From NCBI GenBank assembly GCA_035235625.1, contig CP141141.1, positions 43,237,719 to 43,301,718 of the forward strand: a DNA stretch of 64,000 nucleotides, read 5' to 3'. The position numbers were made by a program, and so were the translations under genes. Below, piece after piece: positions 37,735-48,515 of this stretch (position 1 is the stretch's first letter; each line of letters starts with the position of its first letter). Source of the stretch: Saururus chinensis (taxonomy: Eukaryota > Streptophyta > Magnoliopsida > Piperales > Saururaceae). The notes beneath the pieces were generated by a model. That model was not told the origin of the DNA. It was given only the letters and a program-made list of their open reading frames with translations, and searched no databases.

Positions 37735-38134
37735 TCTATAAATATTGACCTCCTCCACTTCTATTTTCCATCATATCAAGTAGTGTTTTTTATTTTGAGC
37801 TCTTCTTCTCTTTCTTCTCAACTTTCTTCCACACATGGACTCCCTAAAATTCTCTTATGAAGATTTTGGAACCCAAGTTCCTCGAGCTCCACAAAAAAAT
37901 ATATATATGCTCAAGGTGTTGCTTTTCAACGTGGAAGAAGATGTTGTTCTTGTAAGTACTATTAAGGCCACCTCCTCCCTTGCCACATTGGCAATCCTGG
38001 ACTCCCCTCTCCTTGCCATCGCCACCATCCATGTGTCACTATATCTTCTCCTTGTAGAAATACATGCTTGTATCTTCTGTGTATTCCCCAACAAGAAATA
38101 CATACATGTATCTATAAACAGTTGTATTCTGTAA
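37735..38134 (+). CDS. Unrecognised short open frame with TATA box (doubtful)
   Basis: A TATA motif (CTATAAATA, about 37,735) is followed by a CT-rich leader and ATG at 37,835, opening a 99-codon frame (MDSLKFSYEDFGTQVPRAPQ). A strong donor-like GTAAGT occurs at about 37,952, so only the first ~39 codons might be exon. I do not recognise the protein, and the C-terminal half looks like random AT-rich translation. It may be an LTR promoter rather than a gene. Confidence 0.2.
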
Positions 38135-38394
38135 TGAAATACCATCTTTTTGCCTGTTTTCAAGTACATAGCTCAATATTAGCATAGACACCGCACACAA
38201 AAATGAGTAAAAAGTCGGAGCTTTTTTGGACTGAGTGGCGGAATCTATTATGCCAACAAGCAATTCAAGAGCAATCATTCCTCCAAGATGCTAAAACAAC
38301 GTTGGAGTAAGATCCAACCAAATGTCAACAAATTTTGTGGATGTCTTGCATTTTACTTACATTGGCTTCTATATAATATTTCTACATCTCATAT

Positions 38395-38810
38395 TAAATA
38401 TCTTATTTTATTCCAAAATAAACTAATTTTAGAATACTTAAGATGGAGCTATAGTTTATAGGGCTCATATTTTTAATAAATAATTATGATGAGCCTAATG
38501 CACTGCCCAAATAGTTGGCTTACATTTGAGTTCATTCATAACATTGGCTCCTCGCATATAAGGATCTTATGAGATGGTGCTCATATAAGAATTACATTCC
38601 CACCATCCCCCTCTACCCAATTCAGTGCATGTTACTTACTAATGTTAGTGTTTTAATTTGTGTCACTTTTTCATCTATTGTGTTTTAAAGAGAATTATTA
38701 TGATAATATATTAACAATTTTAATAAATTAAAATATGTATTAGAGGTTTGTGCATGTTTTGATGCATACCAAGCATATCATCGACACATAAGTGTAATCA
38801 ATACTAATAT
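38395..38810. repeat. Dispersed repeat, copy 1
   Basis: This closely parallels 51,810-52,215. Both read through TAATTATGATGAGC, TAATGCACT, ACATTTGAGTT, ATCTTATGAG, TAACATTGGTGTT-like, TTTTCATCTATT, GAGAATT and AAGCATATCATCGAC in the same order and spacing. No inverted termini or coding domain were found. Superfamily unknown. Confidence 0.6.
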
Positions 38811-39380
38811 GTCCTTCTATGATTAAGGGTTCATGTCCGTTTTGATGCATACAATTAGTAGTATTTGATACTATCACTGACATAGATACAACCTTTCCAT
38901 AACCCACACAAAATGAGTTTAAAATAAGTGCCCTACAGCATGTGAATGTGTGCTAGTAAACACTAGTTGTAACCTCTTACCTCCAAATGTTGACTGGCTA
39001 GGGCCGGTTTTGATGGCCACAAACCCACATAGTGGTGCATCTAAATATCTTCCTTTTACTTAGAAACCTTCACAGTTGGAAAATGATATTCCTACTCAAA
39101 TTTTTATGCCAAAACTCTAACTTTTGATTAGAATGAGAAAAGTGAATCTCCCATGACTGACCTTTCACTATCTAATCAAATGTTAGAATAGATTCTAGTC
39201 TAAATTTTTTTGAGTAAGTTTATGACTAAGACTAGGTGACCAACCATGGGAGGTTAAGACATCGCCCATAAATAATAAGAGAAAAACATAGAAATTGGAT
39301 CCAACAATTTTTATAAAAAATTTAAAATATGTTTTCTTAATTACTTGCTATGACTAGATTGCATGACCGTAGATATGTGG

Positions 39381-42300
39381 TGTAATATCTTTGATTTTCC
39401 TAGGTTTCAAAAATCAAACAAGTAAAAATTAGGGTGTTCGACCCATTAGCCTTCTTAGTAGAATAACTTCCTTAATAGATAAAATTTGTGGCTAAAACTA
39501 TGTTAGAAAGTATACAAAAAGATCTTCTAAATGCCATCAAGAAAGCGTGAATCGAAGTTCGGATGAGGGAGATATGATTGTTCGAAGTAGAACATATCTT
39601 ACAAGGCATGTTTACCCGATTTAGACATGTATTTGGACGGTTTAATTAATTTTGCGGGCTCGATTAATTAAAGTGATGAAAATTAATAAAAAAGGGTCCA
39701 AATCGCATAGTTGACCCAACTTTTAAGGGGATTAGGATTTCTAATCCCCATGATTATAAAAAAGTCACTTAGGACTTATTTTAAGGGAGCTCTTTGGCCC
39801 TTAAGGGGGAAAAGAAGGTGGTAGACGGCGAGGCTCAGACGATGGTGGATAGACGAAAAACCGGCAATTAATGTAAGATTACTATCTTAGTCTTCGAGTC
39901 GAGATTAGTAGGGATTTTGTTGGGTAAATTTAAATGTAAATTATATTAATAATGATTTATGCAATCTATTTTTTTATGTAATTTATATGAAGAGTGATTT
40001 CTACAATTACTATTTATGTAATCACGTTCAAAAGTTATTTTTGCAGTCAATGTTCTTGTAATTAAGATGAACAGTTATATTTATAGTCACTATTCATGTA
40101 GTTACGAGGGACAGTGAATTCTGCAGTGAATTGATTTAAAGCTGCTGATTGGCTTGCCGCCCGGTCGCCAGAACCGTCGTAGGAGAGGGGCCGCGCTGGG
40201 CCTGGCCACGACTACTTTGGAGGTTTTAGCTGTCAAACAGATTGAAAAAAAACTACGGCAATGCAGTGCAGCCCCTGGCCAAAGGTGAGACTGGGGTTCC
40301 CGAAATAGCCGGACAATGGCGATTCGGTTGAGCCCGGCCCATCGTCCGACCGTGGCAGCGCCTCATGCAAATTGCAAAAAATAAAGAAAAACAAAAGGGG
40401 CTCTTTTGGCCACCAAACAGCTGCGGAGCCGACACCGGCGATCCAGATGCTCCGAGGCTATCCCCCCACTGCCGCGGTATGGGTTGCACCACTAGAGGCA
40501 AAGTGGCCTCTGGCCGGCCATGGGGAAGACAACCCGCAATGCTAGTCGTCGGGCCCTGGACCAGGTCAGGTGATTTGGTCCCGGTCCGGGCCAAACTAAA
40601 ACTAAAAAAAAGTTATATCTGAACTGGGTTCGGTTCAGTGAGTTAAAATAGTGAGAAAAATTCAAAAAAAATTACAAATGACCATGAGAGCATGTAGAGT
40701 ATCTTGACCAGGTTTCAAACTAGGGAAAAATACCAGAGGCTATAAAATAACTAATTTACCCTTATGAGTTAAATTGTAGTATAATTTTAATGACCTGATT
40801 TAGGGGATCCGGTTCAGGGGCTTACTAGTGTAATTAAGAAAAAAATTCAGTAATAGGTGTATGCATACCCTATTTATAGAATACTTCACAAGTTAGGAAA
40901 AAATTCCAGTAAATAGATAATTTATTGTTTTTCCCCTAGGGTTAAGCTAAAACTGTTAATTGAACCGGGGTCAGTTCAAGGAGTTTACGACCCCGTTAAA
41001 TGGCAAGAAAATTACTTCGGGTCCAAAACGTCAATGAGTACCCCTGAGATTAGTTTTGGACCAATTAAGGTTCACGGAAGCCCTATACAAAATAACAAAA
41101 ATACCCCTATAAGCGGACTGGCCCGCATTTACGTGAATGGAATTAATTAGCTGGTCAAAGACTTACTTGAGAACAGAGAGGACCATGTCTAATGTAGAAT
41201 AATTACCATAATTCTCTTAGGTACATTATGACTTATTTTCATAAAAGTTTAATCAACTAACCTAAGGAGGGTTATGGCACAATAGCGGGAACATTTCTAA
41301 TATCATTATTGAGTTTGGTTCTTAATATTACGATCTGTTTGGACCTATGTGGGTATATATTATTTACGTTGTTAATTGTTTTGGTGTTTAGTATTATTGT
41401 TGTGATAGTAATTTATCACTAGTTTAAGATTAATGAAAGATTAATCAATAGAGTTAAATAGCTTCGGATTGGGCAAGAATACCTAATCAAGATAAAGACT
41501 AAAATACCCTTAGCTTAAGATTAATGAAAGATTAATCAATAGGGTTAAATAGCTTCTGATTGGGCAAGAATACTTAATCAAGATAAAAACTAAAATACCC
41601 TTAGAAGGGTGTGTCTAATTCATAGAGTGAACAAGACCTTTGACCTGACGATTTGCCTTGGCTAATAAATCAATGGTAGTTTTGAGTTTTAACCCTAGTC
41701 TAGAAGGGACTAATAGTGTTTGAGATAGTCATTCGAAATCCTTATTTGTTGACGAACAAGATAGGGTTCAAAATGGTTTTTCTAAGTTTTCGCTCTATTG
41801 AGGAGTTATTGATTTGACTCTGTAGTTGCACCTCCTTGTTGGAGGGAGCTCTCCGTGAGTTGGGCTTATCACCGATTTATTGAGAATCATTTAGTGTACA
41901 CGCATTTGGATTAGCTCACATCCTTCTTGGTTGGCTTCTCCCGTCACTTCTATTTAGGTGCAATTGTGGGTCATGCCCTTCCACTTTGGTCAGGTCCTTA
42001 TGGGATAGGTTGGGTGATGATACTTTTTTGTGGATTCTAGGGTCGCACTATGGATAGTTCCCTTTGGATGAAGGTCTATGGTGGTTGTATCATTTGTCAC
42101 TTAGGTTAACATTCGATGAGTATGCATGTCTTTGGGATTAGACATGAACATTCATTATCAAATAATGGTTTGCGAGATAATTAATAATATTATTTGATAT
42201 TACTTGTTTAATTAGGATAAGTAGAATGATTAAATGACTTATATAAAATTTAGGTTGGTTGAAAATACGTAAGCATTGTATGTGTGATGTTATGCTTCTT

Positions 42301-42566
42301 AAGATATTGTAGTTTTTAGGCAGAACTACGTATGGATCCGATCTTGTTGGAAACATTGAAGATGTTGTATGATGAGTATGTAGGCAACTAACATCAGGTG
42401 ATGTTGGCCCGATCCAAAAAATATTAATTAATATTTTTGTTCTTTTAGAAATGCTCCTCTGGGGGAGGAGATGCTTGGTTGTTGTTTGGCCTTGTTGGTT
42501 ACAAGTTCTTTAGATGAAGACGTAGCGAGATCAGAATGTCGATGGGTGATTGAGGGCGACATTACA
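39381..42566. mobile_element. Solo-LTR-like block (3.2 kb)
   Basis: It starts TGTAATATC and ends GACATTACA (inverted match 8 of 9), as in long plant Ty3 (Tekay/Del-like) LTRs. It includes a GC-rich island at about 40,140-40,600 and a 91-bp tandem duplication near 41,424-41,604. No polyprotein is present. Flanks TGTGG and CTAGT do not match, so the target duplication is not seen and the ends are tentative. Confidence 0.5.
41424..41604. repeat. 91-bp tandem duplication
   Basis: Two copies, 41,424-41,514 and 41,515-41,604, both reading TTAAGATTAATGAAAGATTA to the end of AAAATACCCTTAG with only a few differences. Such low divergence suggests a fairly recent duplication inside the LTR-like block. 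Confidence 0.9.
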
Positions 42567-42900
42567 CTAGTGGGATCTAGTTTCTTACTTATATAATTTT
42601 ACAAATAATTATAATTACTAGCATGAGAGCCAACTTTACTTATTTATTTTCGGACAGATAATAGACTTGTACTTAGAGGGTTAACCTGATATTTATCAAA
42701 ATTTGACACGTGTAATAATATCATATGTTTTGATATTCGTATTTGTGAACCCGAGTTATAAATAACTTGGATAATTAATTGAATAATTTATTTTGTATTT
42801 AAGAAAAAAAATCATGATTTATAGTGTATCCTTTATTAAATAAGGTTTTAAAAATATGAGTGATGACACATGGAGGTGGGGGAACAAGAGAACTTATGGA

Positions 42901-43040
42901 TCAAATCCTAAGTTTATTTCTCACCGCTTTTTGCTAACGTCTAGACACACTAGTTCACATATTCTCCCCCTCCACATATCGTTTTGTCATTCAATCTGAT
43001 CATGAAAACATTTTTTGTTTTGTCATTTAATTTGAGAGTT
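42901..43040. repeat. Third copy of the 162-bp repeat
   Basis: The segment from CAAATCCTAAGTTTATTTCT through TTTTGTCATTTAATTTGA matches the tandem pair at 45,366-45,690. It lies about 2.4 kb away, on the other side of the palindromic satellite. Confidence 0.8.
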
Positions 43041-43660
43041 TTTTCCATATTACCTAGCCTAAAATACAAATATTCTATATTCCCTGGTTTTGTAAAAAAC
43101 ATTCCATAGAACCTAGGTTTACATGATATTTAGAAAAAAATGGACCAAAATACCCTTTCAACAAGGTTTAGGTTTAAAATCGTGTAAACTAGTTGTGACG
43201 ACGCATAAACAAAGAGGAGATTTGAGCTTAGAGACTATTTGTGATTTTCGCTTGGCGATTTTCATCAACAACAAATTACGATTTCTATTCGGTGAGTGTT
43301 GGTCTTCCTCACTTCATTGCTGATCATTCTTCTCTAATTTTTGTCCAAAAATTTTTAACCACATAAACTATTTATCATTACAAAAGGAGATGAAGATGGC
43401 ACTACAACTCAAAAAATGAATCTTGATGGACTATCCAGGGAGAACATGGCTATATAAGAATAAAGAAAGATGTAGATGTCAAAGAAGGACATTGTAAAAT
43501 AACCATGATAGCATCCTACCCTATTGTGCAAAGAAAGACTCTAGTATGATTTTTTATATGCAAGTTTTACTATGTAGAACATCTTATGTAAGCATGTACA
43601 CGATCTCAGAGGTTTTTATCCCTGACTTGATAAACAATTGTATAAATAACAAATACTTGT

Positions 43661-44735
43661 GAATATCGTGTTATCAATAACATGTTATGACGAATATTAT
43701 ATTATTGATAATACGCTATGATGATTATCCTATTATAGTATATGCGATATATTGTATTATCATTAACATGTATTGTTGGCACATCGTGTTATCAATAACA
43801 CGCTATGTCAAATATCGTATCATCAATAACACACTTTGGCGAATATCGTATTATCATATATGTGATATAGAGGATATCGTAACATATTGTATTATCAATA
43901 GCACGCATTGTTGGCATATCATATTATCAATAATACGCTATGGTAGCATATCGTGTTATTGATAATACGCTATGACGAATATCATGTTATTGTATATGTG
44001 ATATAGAGGAAAATAAATAATACATCTTGTTGGCATATCGTGTTATCGATAACACACTATGGCAAATATCGTGTTATTGATAATACGCTATAGCGAATAT
44101 CGTGTTATCAATAATACGCTTTGGCGAATACCATATTATCTTATATACGATATATAGGATATCGTAGCATATTGTATTATTAATAATGCGTATTGTTGGC
44201 ATATTATGTTATTGATAACACGCTCTGACGAATATCGAGTTATTGATAACACGCTATGACAAATATCATATTATAGTATATGCGATATAAAGGAAAATAA
44301 ATAACACGTCTTGTAGGCATATCATGTTATCGATAACATGCTATGCCAACATATCATGTTATCGATAACACGCTATGCCAACATATCGTGTTATCGATAA
44401 CACGCTATAGCGAATCTCATGTTATTGATAATACGCTATAGTAAGTATTGTGTTATCGATAACACACTTTGGCGAATATTGTATTATCGTATATGCGATA
44501 TAGAGGATATTGTAGCATATTGTATTATCAATAGCACGCATTGTTGACATATAGTGTTATCGATAATACGCTATAGTGGCATATCGTGTTATCAATAATA
44601 CACTATGGCGAATATCATATTATTGTATATGGGATATAGATAATATTATATTATGGGTTGTTGGCTCAAAGAATACATATCGTATTATCAAAAATACATT
44701 TTATTGACATATCGAGTTATCGTATATACGATATG
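43661..44735. repeat. 31-bp satellite with palindromic core
   Basis: About 1.07 kb of tandem units. The basic unit is 31 bp and contains the self-complementary core GTGTTATCGATAACAC, followed by GCTATGGCGA and ATATC. Single units alternate with longer variants of about 55-75 bp carrying TATATGCGATATAGAGG and CATTGTTGGC. Units differ by a few bases, mainly within the palindrome. Frames across it are repeats, not genes. Confidence 0.9.
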
Positions 44736-45365
44736 GATTATGTGTTGGACATAGGCCATGCGGAGCGTGAGATCTTTAGTTCGTTTAGTGGGAGCTATCC
44801 TCTCGTTCTCGCATTCTCGGAAGTCTAGCGAGTCATGCTAAGTTGATGTACTCTACCCGATTTCATTCGGATTTGTTGTACTCCCAATTTTTTTTTTGCA
44901 GCATTCAATCCCATTTGCCGCAAGTCTCCAAAGTCCTTCAATCCGTTCTAAATGCAACCCCATTTTTCAGATTGCTAGAACATTCTGTTTGTTGTAATTT
45001 AGCAAGCACTAAAGTGCTTCCTTTGATTCTCCCTTTTGAACCAATTTTTAGATTGAAACCGGGAGGTGGCTTTGTTCTGGTTTGTTCTCTAGAACACAGG
45101 ATTGAGAATGAGAAATTTTTTACTATCTATCGATCATCTTTAAGTGGGTGATTTATTTTCTGTATATTGAGTGTTTTGATTTTGCTAATACAAATTTGTG
45201 CCATTGTTGATAATTTTTTACGAATAATGAAATAAGAGCTTGAGTATAGATTTAAGTTTAACCTAAGAGTATATTTATCCTAAACTAGGTCATATGAAAT
45301 TAAATGTTAAAATTTAGAATATATGAAATATTTGTATATCGAGCTAGGTAATATAGAAAAAACTA

Positions 45366-45720
45366 TCAAATCCTAAGTTTATTTTTCACCACTTTCTGCT
45401 AACGTCTAGATACACTAGTTCACATATTCGCCCCGTCCACATATCGTTTTGTCATTCAATCTGATCATGTATTCTGATCATGAAATCATTTTTCGTTTTG
45501 TCATTTAATCTGATTATGAAAACCTGATCAAATCCTAAGTTTATTTCTCACCACTTTCTGCTAACGTCTAGATACACTAGTTCACATATTCGCCCCGTCC
45601 ACATATCGTTTTGTCATTCAATCTGATCATGTATTCTGATCATGAAATCATTTTTCGTTTTGTCATTTAATCTGATTATGAAAACCTGATCATGTATTCT
45701 GATCATGAAAACGTTTTTCG
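45366..45720. repeat. 162-bp tandem duplication plus partial third unit
   Basis: Copy 1 begins at 45,366 and copy 2 at 45,528, both opening TCAAATCCTAAGTTTATTT and running through CATATCGTTTTGTCATTCAA and CTGATCATGTATTCTGATCA. A shortened third unit follows to about 45,740. The two full units are almost identical. They lie 150-500 bp downstream of the receptor kinase stop codon. Confidence 0.9.
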
Positions 45721-45875
45721 TTTGTCATTAAATCTGATCATGAAAACATTTTTCGTGGAAGTTCAAAGATTGTATAAACGTTCAAATAATTCCTATACAA
45801 TAAAGAACATAAAAGGACGAAGAGAAAAAAACATCTTTACAACAGTACTCGACCATACTGTCAATGGTGCTCCAG

Positions 45876-48515
45876 CTATCTGGGCCCTGAGACCTGCTGG
45901 GAAGATAAATAAGAAGCCGACGTCACCGTGCCACTGAAGGGGTTTCCGGCAGAGGCGGCGGCCAGGGCTACGTTGCCGCCCACTGACAACTCATCCGCTC
46001 GCGACAACGGCAACAAGTCCGGTCCCAGTTGCCGGCTGTAGAATCTGAGGAAGTGGAGGGACTCCACCCGGGGCTCGTACACCCTGGCGGCGCCTTCCAT
46101 CATGGCTACCACACTGGCCATGCGCGGCCGGAGCGTCGGGTCCTCCTGCAAGCAGCAAAGCGCCACCCGCACCAGCCTCTCCACCTCCCCCCCCTCCACC
46201 CGCCCCTCGAGCCTCGGGTCCGCCAGCTCCTTGTACCTCCCCTGCCGGTGCATCTCCAGAGCCATCAGAGGAAAATACCCTGACCCTTCTTCTCCTACTC
46301 CACCGCCACTCCCGCTCCAGCTGCTTTCTGCGCCTCCGCTAGGGCCAGCGCAGTTCTTCCTTCCCCGCACGATCTCTAGCAGCACCATGCCGTAGCTGTA
46401 CACATCGGTCTTGTCAGAGATGGCGGCGTTGGTCAACCACTCTGGGGCCAGGTACCCACGAGTGCCCCGCATGGTGGTGAAGAGGTTCGACTGCTCCGGG
46501 CTCATGAGCTTCGACAACCCGAAGTCCGATATCTTCACCTGCCCGAATTCGTGAAGGAGGATGTTCTCAGGCTTGATGTCGCAGTGGATTATCTTGTGCT
46601 CGCAGCCGCCGTGGAGGTAGGCGAGGCCCCGAGCGGTGCCGAGGGCGATGTCAACCCGCTCACCCCACTCCAGAACCGGGCCCGGCCCGAACAGAGACCG
46701 GTCTAGCGACCCCCGGTTCATGTACTCGTAGACCAGCAGGCGCTGTGCCCCCTGCGCGCAGAATCCCCGGAGACGGACCAAGTTGACATGCCGGATGCTG
46801 CCAATGACGGCGATCTCCGTCATGAACTCCTTCTTGCCCTGTTGACCCAGGTCGCTGATCTTCTTCACCGCCACAGCGGTCCCGTCCAGGAGGGTCCCCT
46901 TGTAGACGGACCCGAATCCTCCCGACCCGATGGCCAACCGGAAGTCGTCTGTGGCCGCTTCCAGCTCCTCGTACGTGAATCGTTTCGGCATCCCCGGGAT
47001 AACCAGGTAGTCCAGGTCGCCCAAGGACGAGGAGTTCAGAGGGCCCAACTTTGCTGCCGCGGCAACGGTGTTGGGTCTAGCAAGCCGCCGCGACCAGAGG
47101 AATAGAGTGATCATGAGCATGATGAGAATCACCGCCCCAATGCAGGGTAGCAGAATCAGGAGGGCGACTGGGAATCCCGTGCTGGATTCATTCCCGACGT
47201 CTGGAGATCCACCAGAATTCCGCGTAGGAACGGCCTTGACATAACCGTAGCTGTCTGATTCCCTATTCGTGCTGTAAAGAATGGAGCCCAGATAGTCCAT
47301 GATGAGATAGCAAGAATTCGAAGAGTTCCGGAAGATCAAGCCCAAACAGGTGCAATTCATTGAGCACCGATCCTGGCAAGCAGAAAGAGTCGTAATGGAA
47401 ACGACGCGAGTTAAAAATGTGCTTGCAAAGTAATCGTAGCCACCGCCCAGCGGCAAATACGTGATAGGGGAAGTCGAATTCCAAGTAAGGTTGCCGCATT
47501 TCTCCTGCGAGGCGAGGCCGAGACGGCCGTTTGGTACGCAGCCATCCTCTCGAGAGCCGGATGCAGCATGGAAGCCCCGCGAGCACTCGCAGAGGGAGTC
47601 GCTACAGAGTCCCAGCTGCCCGCACGAGAGCGGCAGTAGGCAGCGATCACTGGGCGCCGTGAACTCTTCTGTCCAGTTCCTGCGGCTGGGGTCTTGTGAT
47701 GAGAAGCTCCGGACGACAAATCGCCCGTCGGGCCCCAGTACGGCCATCCTGAAATTGGCATCCGGAAGCGGCACCCGCCACACCACTGTCGCTCCGTCGC
47801 CAGAGTAGAGGTGGAGGCCGGATCGGTTCAACTCCAGGTAGGCAACTTCCGCGACGGAGTCCTGAAAGGCCCGTTCGTCCGTCGAGAGGCTCCAGTACAT
47901 CTGGAGTCCCCTCCACCGGAGCACCGCGTCGTCGCCAGTGACGGAGAAAGAATATTCCCTAGCGTCGGCGAGGTCGGTGGCGGAGACGGCGCTGGCCAGG
48001 GAGGTCCCAACGCGAAGCCGCTGCCCGATCAAGATAGTGTCCGTCGGGTGATCGAAGCTCTCCCAGACGGTCCGATTCGACGAGTCGAGAAGCACTAGGT
48101 TGCCTTGCTGCGTGAGGACCAAGGCAGAGGCGGGTCTGGCAAGCGGAGGAGTCGACCAGGCGAGGGAGCCGTTGTCGTAGGAGAGGATCAGCCCGGCCGT
48201 GGAGAGTGAAAGCTTGGCAGAGCGGGAGACGGGGCTAGCAGGGTTGGCGGACCAGACGAGGGAGCTGGAGGGAAGGTGGAGGACGACGAGGTAGAAGCGG
48301 GAGGGGTTGGAGTTGGAGCCCGGGTTGTAGAAGGCGGCGCGGAAGGTGTCGTTGGGGGAGTAAAGGAAGGCGCCATTGTTGTCGACGAACTGGAGGTAGG
48401 AGGCGGTGAAGTTGGGACGGATCTCGGCGAAGAGACGGCCCGCGGCGGATAAAAGGGCGGCGGATAGTAGATGAATAGCGACGAATAGGAGGAGGGGGAG
48501 CCGAGGACCCGCCAT
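45876..48515 (-). CDS. G-type lectin S-receptor-like Ser/Thr kinase (At5g35370-like)
   Basis: A plasma-membrane receptor kinase, 879 aa, encoded without an intron. Start ATG at 48,515. Order: signal peptide about 1-25; bulb-type lectin domain about 40-170 (SLVWSANPASPVS, WESFDHPTDTIL); S-locus glycoprotein region to about 290; EGF-like Cys motif 292-330 (CGQLGLCSDSLCECSRGF); PAN/apple region about 340-428 (CQDRCSMNCTCLGLIF); transmembrane helix about 449-474; kinase about 527-815. The kinase has the glycine loop GSGGFGSVYKG, Lys in VAVKKI, the catalytic loop HCDIKPENILL, and DFG and APE motifs. Cys in place of Arg before the catalytic Asp makes it a non-RD kinase, a type often linked with immune receptors. 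Several N-glycosylation sites are visible outside. Ligand unknown. The family match is firm; any role is inference. It looks intact. Confidence 0.95.
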   Translation of the reverse strand: MAGPRLPLLLFVAIHLLSAALLSAAGRLFAEIRPNFTASYLQFVDNNGAFLYSPNDTFRAAFYNPGSNSNPSRFYLVVLHLPSSSLVWSANPASPVSRSAKLSLSTAGLILSYDNGSLAWSTPPLARPASALVLTQQGNLVLLDSSNRTVWESFDHPTDTILIGQRLRVGTSLASAVSATDLADAREYSFSVTGDDAVLRWRGLQMYWSLSTDERAFQDSVAEVAYLELNRSGLHLYSGDGATVVWRVPLPDANFRMAVLGPDGRFVVRSFSSQDPSRRNWTEEFTAPSDRCLLPLSCGQLGLCSDSLCECSRGFHAASGSREDGCVPNGRLGLASQEKCGNLTWNSTSPITYLPLGGGYDYFASTFLTRVVSITTLSACQDRCSMNCTCLGLIFRNSSNSCYLIMDYLGSILYSTNRESDSYGYVKAVPTRNSGGSPDVGNESSTGFPVALLILLPCIGAVILIMLMITLFLWSRRLARPNTVAAAAKLGPLNSSSLGDLDYLVIPGMPKRFTYEELEAATDDFRLAIGSGGFGSVYKGTLLDGTAVAVKKISDLGQQGKKEFMTEIAVIGSIRHVNLVRLRGFCAQGAQRLLVYEYMNRGSLDRSLFGPGPVLEWGERVDIALGTARGLAYLHGGCEHKIIHCDIKPENILLHEFGQVKISDFGLSKLMSPEQSNLFTTMRGTRGYLAPEWLTNAAISDKTDVYSYGMVLLEIVRGRKNCAGPSGGAESSWSGSGGGVGEEGSGYFPLMALEMHRQGRYKELADPRLEGRVEGGEVERLVRVALCCLQEDPTLRPRMASVVAMMEGAARVYEPRVESLHFLRFYSRQLGPDLLPLSRADELSVGGNVALAAASAGNPFSGTVTSASYLSSQQVSGPR

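Noticed and set aside
43687..43962. 91-codon open frame through the satellite
   Set aside because: It consists only of translated repeat units (Tyr/Ile/Cys-rich) with no domain; the frame exists because 31-bp units shift phase.
43661..44735. CRISPR-like array
   Set aside because: Units are contiguous and all repeat-like, with no unique spacers, and the context is a plant genome.
47461..48098. Plus-strand and alternate-frame open frames over the receptor kinase
   Set aside because: Shadows of a GC-rich coding exon. The minus-strand 879-aa frame has all family motifs.
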